Origin: Desulfotomaculum sp.
GTDB lineage: Bacteria; Bacillota; Desulfotomaculia; Desulfotomaculales; Nap2-2B
DNA length: 22,904 bases
Direction of reading: 5' to 3'
Assembly (NCBI GenBank): GCA_003485325.1
Contig: DMZI01000040.1
Coordinates: forward strand, 1-22,904
The notes beneath the pieces are model-generated. The model did not search any database, was not told the origin of the DNA, and saw nothing but the letters and a program-made list of their open reading frames with translations. Position numbers and translations under genes: made by a program. Positions 1 through 7,247 of the stretch are shown here, piece by piece (the first letter of the stretch is position 1; each line of letters opens with the position of its first letter).

Positions 1-63
1 TATTTTGGACAGGCTAGGTCTTCAAAAACCCCCTGAACCATTGCCAAGATTTTATAAGCCGGT

Positions 64-114
64 CCAGGCGTCAAGGTCGGGCGAAGCCCGGCGAAGCGTA
101 ACCTTGACGCCTGG
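64..114. repeat. Nested inverted repeat
   Basis: A perfect 14-bp inverted repeat (arms 64-77 and 101-114) encloses a second small hairpin, CGGGC-GAA-GCCCG at 78-90. It lies about 110 bp beyond the stop of the minus-strand rlmL-like gene. No T-run follows it on either strand, so it is not a clear intrinsic terminator. It looks like a small palindromic intergenic element (REP- or MITE-like). No second copy is present in this window, so the repeat status is inferred. The rest of 1-222 holds no convincing gene. Confidence 0.6.
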
Positions 115-222
115 CGTCCGGAACCCAATGAGCCGGGTTATGATAATAATAAAGAATCTCGTATAGAAGAGGAGGCAACATAGCTTAAATTTTTCCGAAA
201 AGTGTCTTGACAACGGGGTGCA

Positions 223-1359
223 CTACATTCTGGGTGGGCTGGGCCCGAAATACTGGTAGTAGTCTACTTTTATATTGCCGTTGTACAGCTTTCTTTTTTT
301 AGTAGCCGGCCGGCCATACAACTTTTCAAATTGCGGATGGGCAGACAGTATGTAAAACGACCAGGTATCCAGCCGGCTGAAAACCTGTCCCATTTCACTG
401 TACAGCCGTTCAACTTCCTGTCGCTCGCCCAGCCGTTCTCCATAGGGCGGGTTGCAGATTATTTTACCGTATTTTTTACTGGACCGGACATCGGCAACCG
501 GCAGGCGCTGGAAATGGATCAGCTCTTTTACCCCGGCCTCGTTTGCATTCTGGCGGGCTAGTTTTATAACTTTATTATCCATGTCCGTGCCTATGATATC
601 AAGGCGCTGGGTATAACAGGCCAAATCGTGGGTTTCTTTTCTGGCCTGCCGCCACAGCTCCTTGGGTATGGTGGGCCAGCTCTCGGAGACAAACTTGCGA
701 TTCATCCCCGGCGCAATATTTTGACCGATCAGCGCCGCCTCAATGGGAATAGTGCCGGATCCGCAGAAGGGATCCATTAAAACAGTGTCCGGACGCCAGC
801 GCGATAAGATAATTAATGCCGCAGCCAGCGTTTCTTTCAGGGGCGCCTGGCTGGACAGTTCACGGTAACCCCTTTTATGCAGCCCGGCGCCGCTGGTGTC
901 AATAGTTAAGGTGGCTATATCCTTTAACAAGGCCACTTCAATCTTATACAGCGGCCCCTTCTCGGGAAACCATTCCTTTTTATATTTTCTTTTCATGCTT
1001 TCCACAACGGCCTTTTTTACAATGGCCTGGCAGTCGGATACGCTGAACAGGGTGGATTTGATCGATTTTCCCTCCACGGGGAATTCGGCGTCGCCCGGTA
1101 TTAGTTCGGGCCAGGGCAGCGCCTTGGTTTGCTCAAAAAGTTCATCAAAAGTGGTGGCCTTAAACTCGCCCACTTTCAAGCGCACTCTATCCGCTGTGCG
1201 CAGCCATAAGTTGGCCCGGCAGATCGCGCCCCAATCCGCGCTGAAAGTAATTTTACCATTTTCCACCGTTACCCGGTTATAACCCAAATCCTTGACTTCC
1301 TGCGCCACCAGAGCTTCCAAGCCAAAGGTTGCCGTAGCAATCAAGTCGACACCAGTCAT
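223..1359 (-). CDS. rlmL: THUMP-domain 23S rRNA (guanine-N2) methyltransferase, RlmL/YpsC type
   Basis: This is a class I SAM-dependent RNA methyltransferase of about 378 aa, the single-MTase form found in Firmicutes (B. subtilis YpsC), corresponding to the RlmL half of E. coli RlmKL. An N-terminal ferredoxin-like/THUMP region spans about residues 5-155 and serves RNA binding. The Rossmann MTase domain follows, with the SAM motif DPFCGSGT near residue 195, an acidic GTDMD loop, and the NPPYGER catalytic motif near residue 302. By family it methylates N2 of a guanine in 23S rRNA (G2445 in E. coli); the exact target is inferred. The ATG at 1359 is preferred over a TTG two codons upstream, because AGGTG lies 7 nt before the ATG but only 1-2 nt before the TTG. 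It ends with TAG. The downstream neighbours are not functionally related. Confidence 0.88.
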   Translation of the reverse strand: MTGVDLIATATFGLEALVAQEVKDLGYNRVTVENGKITFSADWGAICRANLWLRTADRVRLKVGEFKATTFDELFEQTKALPWPELIPGDAEFPVEGKSIKSTLFSVSDCQAIVKKAVVESMKRKYKKEWFPEKGPLYKIEVALLKDIATLTIDTSGAGLHKRGYRELSSQAPLKETLAAALIILSRWRPDTVLMDPFCGSGTIPIEAALIGQNIAPGMNRKFVSESWPTIPKELWRQARKETHDLACYTQRLDIIGTDMDNKVIKLARQNANEAGVKELIHFQRLPVADVRSSKKYGKIICNPPYGERLGERQEVERLYSEMGQVFSRLDTWSFYILSAHPQFEKLYGRPATKKRKLYNGNIKVDYYQYFGPSPPRM

Positions 1360-1478
1360 CTGCAATCACCTTTTGATATGATTTTATTGTCCTTAAACGC
1401 ACATTGAATTTGGCCTGATAAAGGCTCCATTATGATTTGTAAAAGTTCTTTTCATTCTTGAAAGGAAACTATCCTTCC

Positions 1479-2174
1479 CTACATATATTCGGGGACGATA
1501 TTCAAAATATCAGTTTGAAGACAATATTCCGCGTCGTGTATGTAACCTAAGTCATAAAGCCGTTTCCCGTTTCTGCTGATAACAGCAACTTCCTTTATCG
1601 ATCCTTGTGCTTGATTATATACCAATAACGCTCCATAGGCCGCATCGGTTAATGTTGTTTCCTCTTGAGTTTCTTCTTTTAACTATCTGACCAGCAAACC
1701 GGCGCAGAGGGCGTCTTCCAGCGAAAATAGCCCGTCAGTCCCGGCGCATATGATTAAGATATCTTTCCCGAACCGTTTAGCCTGATAACAGACAGCGCCG
1801 GCGTTTATAAATGAACCAATAAATGTGCGGTGAGCCCGTTCTGCAGCTTTTATGGCAATAGTCCCGTTATTCGTAGTCATAATTATCGTCTGGTCATGTA
1901 CCTTTTCCTGGGAAAAGTCAAAGGGTGAGTTTCCAAAATCACAGCCGGGCAATTTTAAGGATTGCCGTTCTCCGGCAATCAGGACTGGTCCCATTGCAGC
2001 CGCCAATTTTTGTGCCTCGTCAATAGACAGGACGGGAATGACGGCTTTACACCCGTTGGCAATAGCGGTCACGATACTGGTTGTCGTTCGGAATATGTCC
2101 AATACTATACAGACAGTGTCAGCGATATCGTCCGTATTAACGGTTGACGGCAAGAACGCAACGTCAATCTTCGT
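1479..2174 (-). pseudogene. comB: Decayed 2-phosphosulfolactate phosphatase (ComB family)
   Basis: Reading the minus strand through from 2174 gives a complete ComB-like protein of about 230 aa, the family's usual size, but with two lesions. First, a GGGGGAG ribosome binding site (2181-2187) sits 6 nt before ACG-AAG-ATT-GAC-GTT, where the family normally begins M-K-I-D-V, so the start looks like ATG changed to ACG (2172-2174). Second, an in-frame TAG (1683-1685) interrupts after residue 163; the remaining 67 codons stay open and encode the expected C-terminus (SRNGKRLYDLGYIHDAEYC) to a TAG at 1479-1481. Family motifs include VLDIFRTTTSIVTAIANG and EDALCAG. ComB hydrolyses 2-phosphosulfolactate, for coenzyme M in methanogens and sulfolactate in some spore formers. 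A TTG at 2151-2153 could start only a shortened product. A sequencing error or amber readthrough are alternatives. Confidence 0.82.
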
Positions 2175-2279
2175 TTCTGACTCCCCCGTTTAAATCACTT
2201 TTCCGGTATTTCCTATTGCATAATTACAGTTCCAGCCTTCTTATGTGGGCTTATTTTCATTTCGCAGTAAAAAGAGGCG

Positions 2280-2828
2280 TTACTTAAGTAAAGCGGATAT
2301 GCTGCGAAAATGAGGATGACCTGATTCAACCATAAAATCAAACATCATCGTTTCCGTGTTGCTTATTACCGCACCCATAGACTGCATCAAAGACAACGCG
2401 TTTTCATAATTCTCTTTAAACCTGGAACATACCGCGTCACATGCAATATGAACATTGAACCCTTGTTCAAGCAAGTCGCGCGTGGTCTGATACACACATA
2501 CATGGGTTTCACTGCCGGCCATTATGATTGTATGGCGGCCGGTTTTGCGCAAAATTTCCAGCAATTCAGGGCAGAAGGCGGAAAACCGGGTCTTCTCAAG
2601 GCGTTGATGTTCGGGCAACAATTCTGTTATTTCCGGTAATGTTGATCCCAACCCCCGTGGATACTGTTCGGTAAGTATTACCGGCAGGTTGAACTTTTCC
2701 GCCAGGGTTAACAATAATCTTGTGTTGGCGCATACCTTGGCCCGGTCGGGCATAGCCGCCAAGAGCTTTTCCTGCAGATCGATAATAATTAGAACCGTAT
2801 CTTCCTTCTTAAGACGGAATTTGTTCAT
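2280..2828 (-). CDS. Isochorismatase-fold cysteine hydrolase
   Basis: A 182-aa cytosolic hydrolase of the isochorismatase/nicotinamidase superfamily. The family triad is visible: Asp17 in the IIDLQ strand, Lys79 in LEKTRFSAF, and the nucleophile Cys111 in GSETHVCV. Length and the short C-terminus match single-domain YcaC-like members rather than isochorismatases fused to carrier domains. The substrate cannot be told from sequence; family members cleave C-N or vinyl-ether bonds in amides, carbamates or isochorismate. The ATG start is supported by AAGGAG about 8 nt upstream. It lies on the same strand as the decayed comB but more than 100 bp upstream of it, so co-transcription is possible though unproven. 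It is free-standing, with no pathway partner beside it. Confidence 0.85.
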   Translation of the reverse strand: MNKFRLKKEDTVLIIIDLQEKLLAAMPDRAKVCANTRLLLTLAEKFNLPVILTEQYPRGLGSTLPEITELLPEHQRLEKTRFSAFCPELLEILRKTGRHTIIMAGSETHVCVYQTTRDLLEQGFNVHIACDAVCSRFKENYENALSLMQSMGAVISNTETMMFDFMVESGHPHFRSISALLK

Positions 2829-3229
2829 AAATTATCTCCTTAATTACAAAATTCATTAGCCGCCTAAAATAGTTTAACATAAAATTTTGAATCCAGACCA
2901 CCCAAACGGTCTGGCCCTGACGCTTTTATTACCTGCAGTATGGCAATCATGGCATACCAATAATTTAACCACCAACAGACCTAGCCAGCAAGATATACCG
3001 GAGCAGCTGTCCGACTCTGCCTGCCCGTTTTGACCTGAGCCTTGCCTGTTGATTCAATCTTTGTTAACTTAATAGGCAGGAGCATGGCATACCATGCGCG
3101 TGAAATAGGTTCAGCAAAAAGTGGACGGGCCTGTTTTTTTACAGGATTATGACGGCGCAGGCAAGTTGTTTACTAACGTTACGGTGGTTGATCCTAATCT
3201 AACATTATTATATAGAGGGAGGAGTTATA
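2829..3229. other. 401-bp intergenic region with small palindromes
   Basis: No gene is supported here. A 7-bp perfect hairpin (CCAGACC/GGTCTGG, 2893-2914) lies upstream of the isochorismatase-like gene. A 12-bp word, CATGGCATACCA, occurs twice in direct orientation (2948-2959 and 3083-3094); the second copy sits in the palindrome GCATGG-CATA-CCATGC (3082-3097). These could be regulator sites, but no known operator was recognised. The right end carries the strong ribosome binding site GGGAGGAG of the OsmC-like start. Confidence 0.5.
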
Positions 3230-3412
3230 ATGGACAACCTTAATGTTGATTTTAAGCTGGTAAACCAGAAGGTTCAATTTACCGCTGTCTCCAGTACAAA
3301 CCCCGGCCGGCCTGTTACGATGGATTATGTTCCGCCTGGAAATGAGGTGATGACCGGCTATGGAAGAAAAACTCATTGCTCCTTGCGAAATGAACTGCGC
3401 AATATGCGTTAG
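3230..3412 (+). pseudogene. Truncated OsmC-like N-terminus
   Basis: A strong ribosome binding site (GGGAGGAG) 5 nt before an ATG opens a 60-codon frame. Its first 35 or so residues resemble the first strands of OsmC/Ohr-type proteins (pattern VQFTAVSSTNPGRPVTMDY). The frame then loses family character and ends with TAG inside the next gene. A complete OsmC protein has about 130-140 residues with two active cysteines, all absent here. I infer that a deletion joined the start of an osmC-like gene to the 5' region of the DUF3795 gene, possibly lending that gene its promoter. The match is short, so a genuine small leader ORF is an alternative. Confidence 0.4.
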
Positions 3413-3806
3413 TTATCTGGCGATGAAAAACGACCTTAATAAGAAAGGATTTAAAAAGAAGTACTGTGTCGGCTGCCTGCCGCGAGGCAAGAACTGCGCT
3501 TTCCTAAAAAAACACTGCGATCTGCTGGGGGAAGGACTTATCCGGTTCTGCTGTGAGTGCAAAGATTTTCCCTGCAGACGGCTAAAATCCCTTGATAAGC
3601 GCTACCGTACCAGGTACCATATGAGTATGATAGAGAATCTCGAATTCATCAAAAAGCATGGCGTCGAGAGTTTCCTTGGAAAGGAAGAGTCAAAATGGAA
3701 TTGCCCTGAGTGTGGCGGGATGGTCTGCTGTCATAATGGTCTGTGCTTGAATTGCAGTCTTGAAAAGCTTCAACAGAATAAAAAGTACTGTTGGGATGAG
3801 GAGTAG
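3360..3806 (+). CDS. Cysteine-rich DUF3795 protein
   Basis: A 148-aa cytosolic protein with many cysteines in an ordered pattern: APCEMNCAIC near the start, CVGCLPRGKNCAF, then FCCECKDFPCRRLKSLD in the middle, and a C-terminal zinc-ribbon-like block (CPECGG...CLNC). This spacing matches the DUF3795 family, whose function is not established; metal or Fe-S binding is likely from the cysteines. The start ATG lies inside the frame of the OsmC-like remnant, with GAGGTG about 10 nt upstream. Two other ATG codons just upstream are in other frames. It ends 19 nt before the start of the stalk-domain glucosaminidase, so the two may be co-transcribed, although no functional link is evident. Confidence 0.75.
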   Translation: MEEKLIAPCEMNCAICVSYLAMKNDLNKKGFKKKYCVGCLPRGKNCAFLKKHCDLLGEGLIRFCCECKDFPCRRLKSLDKRYRTRYHMSMIENLEFIKKHGVESFLGKEESKWNCPECGGMVCCHNGLCLNCSLEKLQQNKKYCWDEE

Positions 3807-3825
3807 AAGAGGGGTTACAAGAATC

Positions 3826-5136
3826 ATGAAGTTCATATCTAAAGCATTCATTATGGTTTGGGCGATCATACTGGCTTTGGGATTCAATACGTTGCCCGCA
3901 GGCGCTGCTGTGCCTGCAGGAGCAAAAATAAATATCTGTATCAACGGCGAATTGCTGCATTTTTTAGAAGGAGAGCAAACCCCGGAGATTATTGAAGGTA
4001 GGGTTTATGTTCCGTTACGGGTAATCGGTGAAGATATGGGGGCTCAAGTAAACTGGATACAGAAGAGCCGGCAGGTGGTAATCAACAGAAAAAATAAAGA
4101 TTTTATCCCTTCCTCCAGAGGGGAAAGCGGGGAAATTGAAATCATTATTGATGGAAAAACGCTGGCTATTCCTGAAGGATATGGGAAAGCATTAATCAGG
4201 CGGGGCCGGACCATGGTTCCGCTTCGGGTCGTTGGTGAAGCCATGGATTGTAAAGTGGATTGGGAAAGCGATACTAAAACAGTAGTTATTACAAGCGCTG
4301 TTCCTGTACCCCCAACCAATCCTGAACCGGCGCAGCCGGCAAACGCGATCACCCTTCAGTTAATTAAAGAACTTGCATATTATCACAGCAATTTGAAATT
4401 ATTGGATGGAAGAGTTATCAATTCTGGAGATTTATTAAATATGGATATTAATGAATTCAGTGAGGAGCAATTGGTCCGCTTTGAAAGTTACCTTAAGGAA
4501 CTACGCAAGTACCCTCTGACAGTCGTTCTTCCGGGCGGGGGAGAGATTAATCCAGAGGCAATTGGCATTATGGGAACCTCACAGCTGACCGCAGATCAAA
4601 TGGAAGCCTACTTGGCGGGCGAAGCGCCAAGAATTAAAACCAAAATGGAGAAAATGGGCAGAGAATTCAACTCCATGCCAAAATTAGCGGAATTGTATCT
4701 TAAAATTGGTGAGGAATATGGCATCCGCGGGGATATTGCCTATTTCCAGGCGGTTAAAGAGACCGGGTATTTCCAGTTTACCGGTTCTGTTCAATCCTGG
4801 CAAAACAATTACTGTGGTTTGTGGGCAACGGGAAACCCCTGCACAAGCGAAGAATCACTAAATGGAGCAGATCCGGATCAGGTGCGTTTCGAAAAAGGTG
4901 TCCATGGGGCAATATTTTCCTCTCCGGAAGCAGGGATAGAAGCACATATCCAGCATTTATACGCCTATGCGACCAAAAATTTTTTACCTGAAGGCAAGAT
5001 ACTGGTTGATCCGCGTTTTTCTTTAGTGGACAAGGGCATTAGCCCAACCTGGCTGCAGCTGAATGCACGCTGGGCTGTGCCCGGCATAACGTACGCTCAG
5101 AGTATTTTGTATGATTACTGGGCCAAGGCCTTTTAA
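3826..5136 (+). CDS. Secreted stalk-domain protein with glucosaminidase domain
   Basis: A 436-aa exported protein. Residues 1-27 form a signal peptide (basic start, hydrophobic core, cut near AGAA). Two tandem copper-amine-oxidase-N-type stalk repeats follow, about residues 32-165, each with the GR-x-YVPLRV or GR-x-MVPLRV core and a VNW/VDW strand. A Pro-rich linker (PVPPTNPEPAQP) and a mixed region lead to a C-terminal endo-beta-N-acetylglucosaminidase-type (LytG-like) domain from about residue 280, with probable catalytic Glu312 in AVKETGYF and the NNYCGLWA motif. By family it cleaves N-acetylglucosamine linkages in peptidoglycan at the cell surface, with the stalk repeats as wall or protein-binding spacers. 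The start at 3826 is chosen because the signal peptide begins there; AGAGGGG is 11 nt upstream. An in-frame ATG at 3760 would add unrelated residues overlapping the DUF3795 gene. Confidence 0.85.
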   Translation: MKFISKAFIMVWAIILALGFNTLPAGAAVPAGAKINICINGELLHFLEGEQTPEIIEGRVYVPLRVIGEDMGAQVNWIQKSRQVVINRKNKDFIPSSRGESGEIEIIIDGKTLAIPEGYGKALIRRGRTMVPLRVVGEAMDCKVDWESDTKTVVITSAVPVPPTNPEPAQPANAITLQLIKELAYYHSNLKLLDGRVINSGDLLNMDINEFSEEQLVRFESYLKELRKYPLTVVLPGGGEINPEAIGIMGTSQLTADQMEAYLAGEAPRIKTKMEKMGREFNSMPKLAELYLKIGEEYGIRGDIAYFQAVKETGYFQFTGSVQSWQNNYCGLWATGNPCTSEESLNGADPDQVRFEKGVHGAIFSSPEAGIEAHIQHLYAYATKNFLPEGKILVDPRFSLVDKGISPTWLQLNARWAVPGITYAQSILYDYWAKAF

Positions 5137-5199
5137 AGGCAAAAAATTATCTGCAATTCGTCTGCTTGTAACAACAAAGCGCTAAGGAGTGTTGTAACT

Positions 5200-5424
5200 G
5201 TGAAGATTTTCCGGATAGAACTGGATAATGAATTTGAAGCGGATATATTTGCAGCTATGCTTGAGGAAGAAAGGATCCCGTATGCTGTCATCAACCACCA
5301 TAGTCTGGCCTATGATGGTTTGTTTCAAATGAGTATGGGGTGGGGGCATATTGAAATCCCGGAGGAATATCAAGAAAAGGCAGTGGAGATCTTCCGAAGC
5401 TATAGAAGTTCCCTGACGGAATGA
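5200..5424 (+). CDS. Small DUF2007-like protein
   Basis: A 74-aa soluble protein starting with GTG, with AAGGAG 10 nt upstream. Its pattern (a strand, a helix of the type DIFAAMLEEERIPYAVIN, a glycine-rich middle, then a strand and HIEIPEEYQEKAVEIF) fits the DUF2007 alpha/beta fold, sometimes annotated as a putative signal-transducing protein. It has no catalytic motif or membrane segment. It follows the glucosaminidase gene by 63 bp on the same strand and converges with the amidohydrolase gene. No intrinsic terminator is visible between the two convergent genes. The role is unknown. Confidence 0.6.
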   Translation: MKIFRIELDNEFEADIFAAMLEEERIPYAVINHHSLAYDGLFQMSMGWGHIEIPEEYQEKAVEIFRSYRSSLTE

Positions 5425-5475
5425 CATTGAGTGTGAAATATCCCACCCCCCTTGAAGAAAATGAGCGCTTCCTTT

Positions 5476-6309
5476 CTAAAACAATCCCAGGAGCTGCTTG
5501 GCGTTTTCTCCCAGTATTTTTGAAATTGCTTCCCGGGAAATCTCAAGGCTCCGGATTGTATCGGCGTTCTTTTTAACATCCACAGCGGGCCAGTCAGTTC
5601 CAAATATAAACTTATGGGCGAAGCGTTCCATGTCCGGGAAGAATTCTAAAAGCTTTTTAGGCGGTAAGCCTGCCACGTCGATATAAACATTCTTATGAAG
5701 GCGAACCAGGGATAGAGCTTCATTATACCACGGGCCGCGTCCACCGTGCGCCATGATTATTTTCATGTTTGGAAAATCTACAGCTACATCATCAAAATAA
5801 ATTGGATTGCCATATTTTAAACGGCAGTTTGCAAAAATTGAAGAGCCCGTATGGAAATGAACAGGTATGCTAAGCCTTTCGGCAACGGCATACAAAGGAT
5901 ACATAAAATTTTCATTGGGATAAAAATAATTATATGGTGGATAAAGCTTGAGTCCCTTGAATCCCTGATTTAAGATAAAATCCTCCAGCATTTTGCCCAT
6001 ATTCGGATGCAGGTAAGGATTTAGCGTACAAAAAGGTATTAATCTGGGACTTGCCTGGCAAAATTCTTTTACCATTTCATTTGTAGCCACACCTGTTGTC
6101 AAAGGCGCAATCTCTGCCAATACAACAGAGTAATCCACGCCTTTTTCATCCATCAACTGTAAAAAGGTGTGAGGATCACTGTATTTCTTGCAAAAAGCTA
6201 CATATTCTTCTTCTGAAGAATGAGCTGCCGCAAAAAAGTCAAAAGCATCTTTAGTAAAGGTCTCGTATAGAGAAAGGTGAACATGAAAATCAATTACAAT
6301 TTCTTTCAA
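5476..6309 (-). CDS. Amidohydrolase-2 family metal-dependent hydrolase
   Basis: A 277-aa TIM-barrel enzyme of the amidohydrolase-related family (ACMSD/resorcylate decarboxylase-like). Metal-binding and catalytic residues are in the expected order: His9 and His11 in IDFHVH, His153 in HFHTGSS, His188 in MAHGGRGPW, and Asp239 in FGTDWP. Family members hydrolyse or decarboxylate small ring compounds using one divalent metal; the substrate here cannot be assigned. The start is TTG at 6307-6309, which gives the canonical N-terminus; GCGGGGG lies about 7 nt upstream. It is free-standing, preceded by a probable sigma-A promoter and a 70-nt leader, and ends with TAG facing the DUF2007-like gene. Confidence 0.8.
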   Translation of the reverse strand: MKEIVIDFHVHLSLYETFTKDAFDFFAAAHSSEEEYVAFCKKYSDPHTFLQLMDEKGVDYSVVLAEIAPLTTGVATNEMVKEFCQASPRLIPFCTLNPYLHPNMGKMLEDFILNQGFKGLKLYPPYNYFYPNENFMYPLYAVAERLSIPVHFHTGSSIFANCRLKYGNPIYFDDVAVDFPNMKIIMAHGGRGPWYNEALSLVRLHKNVYIDVAGLPPKKLLEFFPDMERFAHKFIFGTDWPAVDVKKNADTIRSLEISREAISKILGENAKQLLGLF

Positions 6310-6384
6310 TTATTAACCCCCGCCAATCTTATGAAATTACTGTAATAATAAAATAGAATAATTCCTGTTGTATATATACTTCAT

Positions 6385-6412
6385 AATATACACCCGCAAA
6401 GATTTTTTCCAA
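6385..6412 (-). promoter_or_regulatory. Candidate sigma-A promoter of the amidohydrolase gene
   Basis: On the minus strand, TTGGAA (6407-6412) and TATATT (6385-6390) are separated by 16 bp. They lie about 75 nt before the TTG start, and the region is AT-rich. Assigned by motif only. Confidence 0.4.
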
Positions 6413-6480
6413 GACACTATTTTGAACAATAATATCGAGCGTTTACACAGGGGTGACAACAAGCGGCCAAGCAAGTAACA

Positions 6481-6534
6481 CAAGGAAGCAAAAAGTACGT
6501 ATATCCCCTTGCTTCCCGTCCCCTTGCTTCCTTG
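6481..6534. repeat. Short direct and inverted repeat cluster
   Basis: CCCCTTGCTTCC occurs twice (6505-6516 and 6520-6531), 15 bp apart. The word CAAGGAAGCAA at 6481-6491 is the exact reverse complement of 6524-6534, so the segment can form an 11-bp stem with a 32-nt loop containing one direct copy. It sits in the gap between the amidohydrolase and dtxR-like genes. The origin is unknown; a fragment of a dispersed intergenic repeat is plausible. The open frame across it on the minus strand has the look of repeat-derived noise. Confidence 0.55.
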
Positions 6535-6581
6535 CCCCCCATTTTTAGGCACGTTGCCGGCCCTTATTATTTTTTAAAGAT

Positions 6582-6606
6582 AAAAGAAAAATGAGACCTG
6601 TGTCTC
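6582..6606 (-). terminator. Intrinsic terminator of the dtxR-like gene
   Basis: On the minus strand the stop codon is followed at once by GAGAC-ACAG-GTCTC (6593-6606), then by ATTTTTCTTTTA. A short stem plus a T-rich tract directly after the gene supports an intrinsic terminator. The flanking A/T runs can lengthen the stem. Confidence 0.65.
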
Positions 6607-7089
6607 TTATTTTTCCTCCTCATAATATGCTTTGAACTGCCGGAGTTTCTCAAGGATTTCTGGAGAACTGACCAAAAAGTCGTTTAATATCTTGATGTTT
6701 TTAATGGTGTCAATGCTGAGATAGTGCTCAATGAGCTCAGTCTCAAGCAATACCGTATCCAAAACCCCGATATGACTTAAAAATTCTTCCACTGTTTCAT
6801 GCCGGTCCAGCAGAAATGCTCCCATCATTTCACCTTTTGGTGTCAGCTGTATAATTCCGTATTTTTTATAATTAAGATAACCCATTGATGACAACTTGCG
6901 TACTGTCTTGGAAGCCGAAGGCGCTTTCACATTTAGCTGTTCGGCCAGCCGGTTGATCCTGACGTACCCTTCTTCCTGACAATTTCTATAAATCATTTCT
7001 AGGTAGTCTTCCATGCTTGGAGTGAGATAGTCCTTATTCTTTTTGATCATTTCATAGCCGCGGAATGTGTGGAACTCTTTGTTATTCAT
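6607..7089 (-). CDS. DtxR/MntR-family metal-dependent regulator
   Basis: A 160-aa DNA-binding repressor of the DtxR/IdeR/MntR family. A short N-terminal extension precedes the winged helix (LTPSMEDYLEMIY from residue 22; recognition helix region NVKAPSASKTVRKLSSMGY at 53-71). The metal-binding and dimerisation part follows, with RHETVEEFL (His97, Glu101/102) and an EHYL motif. The C-terminal SH3-like domain of DtxR is absent, as in the short MntR-like members. The ATG at 7089 is chosen because AAGGAG lies 8 nt upstream; a GTG three codons earlier overlaps that site. It is divergent from feoA-feoB across about 160 bp, which suggests it represses ferrous iron uptake when metal is plentiful. Whether it senses iron or manganese cannot be decided. 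Confidence 0.85.
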   Translation of the reverse strand: MNNKEFHTFRGYEMIKKNKDYLTPSMEDYLEMIYRNCQEEGYVRINRLAEQLNVKAPSASKTVRKLSSMGYLNYKKYGIIQLTPKGEMMGAFLLDRHETVEEFLSHIGVLDTVLLETELIEHYLSIDTIKNIKILNDFLVSSPEILEKLRQFKAYYEEEK

Positions 7090-7144
7090 CTTTCTCACTC
7101 CTTTCCCAAGAACTTCCTGTGAAGCTAAAGCAATAATTGAAATT

Positions 7145-7153
7145 TAATCTAAG
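7145..7153. promoter_or_regulatory. Candidate secondary DtxR-type half-palindrome
   Basis: TTAATCTAA differs by one base from the site at 7217-7225 and lies in the same divergent gap, closer to the dtxR-like gene. It could serve autoregulation. It is a short AT-rich word, so chance is a real alternative. Confidence 0.3.
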
Positions 7154-7216
7154 ATGAATGTATGTAACCAATTTATTTTTCTTTTCATAGAATGAGACGT
7201 GGGAAAAAAGTTTTCC

Positions 7217-7225
7217 TTAGTCTAA
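7217..7225. promoter_or_regulatory. Candidate DtxR-type operator before feoA
   Basis: TTAGTCTAA is a 9-bp palindrome (TTAG-N-CTAA) with the same centre as the DtxR/IdeR consensus core (TTAG-S-CTAA). It lies 23 bp before the feoA start, between feoA and a divergent DtxR-family gene. Position and sequence fit an iron-responsive operator. The outer parts of the 19-bp consensus are only weakly kept. Confidence 0.45.
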
Positions 7226-7247
7226 CTTATGATCGCCGGGGTTAAAG

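Noticed and set aside
3188..3216. TTGATC-17-TATAGA promoter-like pair before the OsmC-like start
   Set aside because: Transcription would begin inside the ribosome binding site, so it is not a workable promoter for that ORF.
6337..6552. 71-aa minus-strand open frame
   Set aside because: It starts within the direct/inverted repeat cluster, runs through the amidohydrolase promoter region and has a repeat-derived N-terminus.
7137..7194. Possible feoA promoters (TTGAAA at 7137; TAGAAT at 7189)
   Set aside because: No -35/-10 pair with acceptable spacing could be settled, so none is listed.
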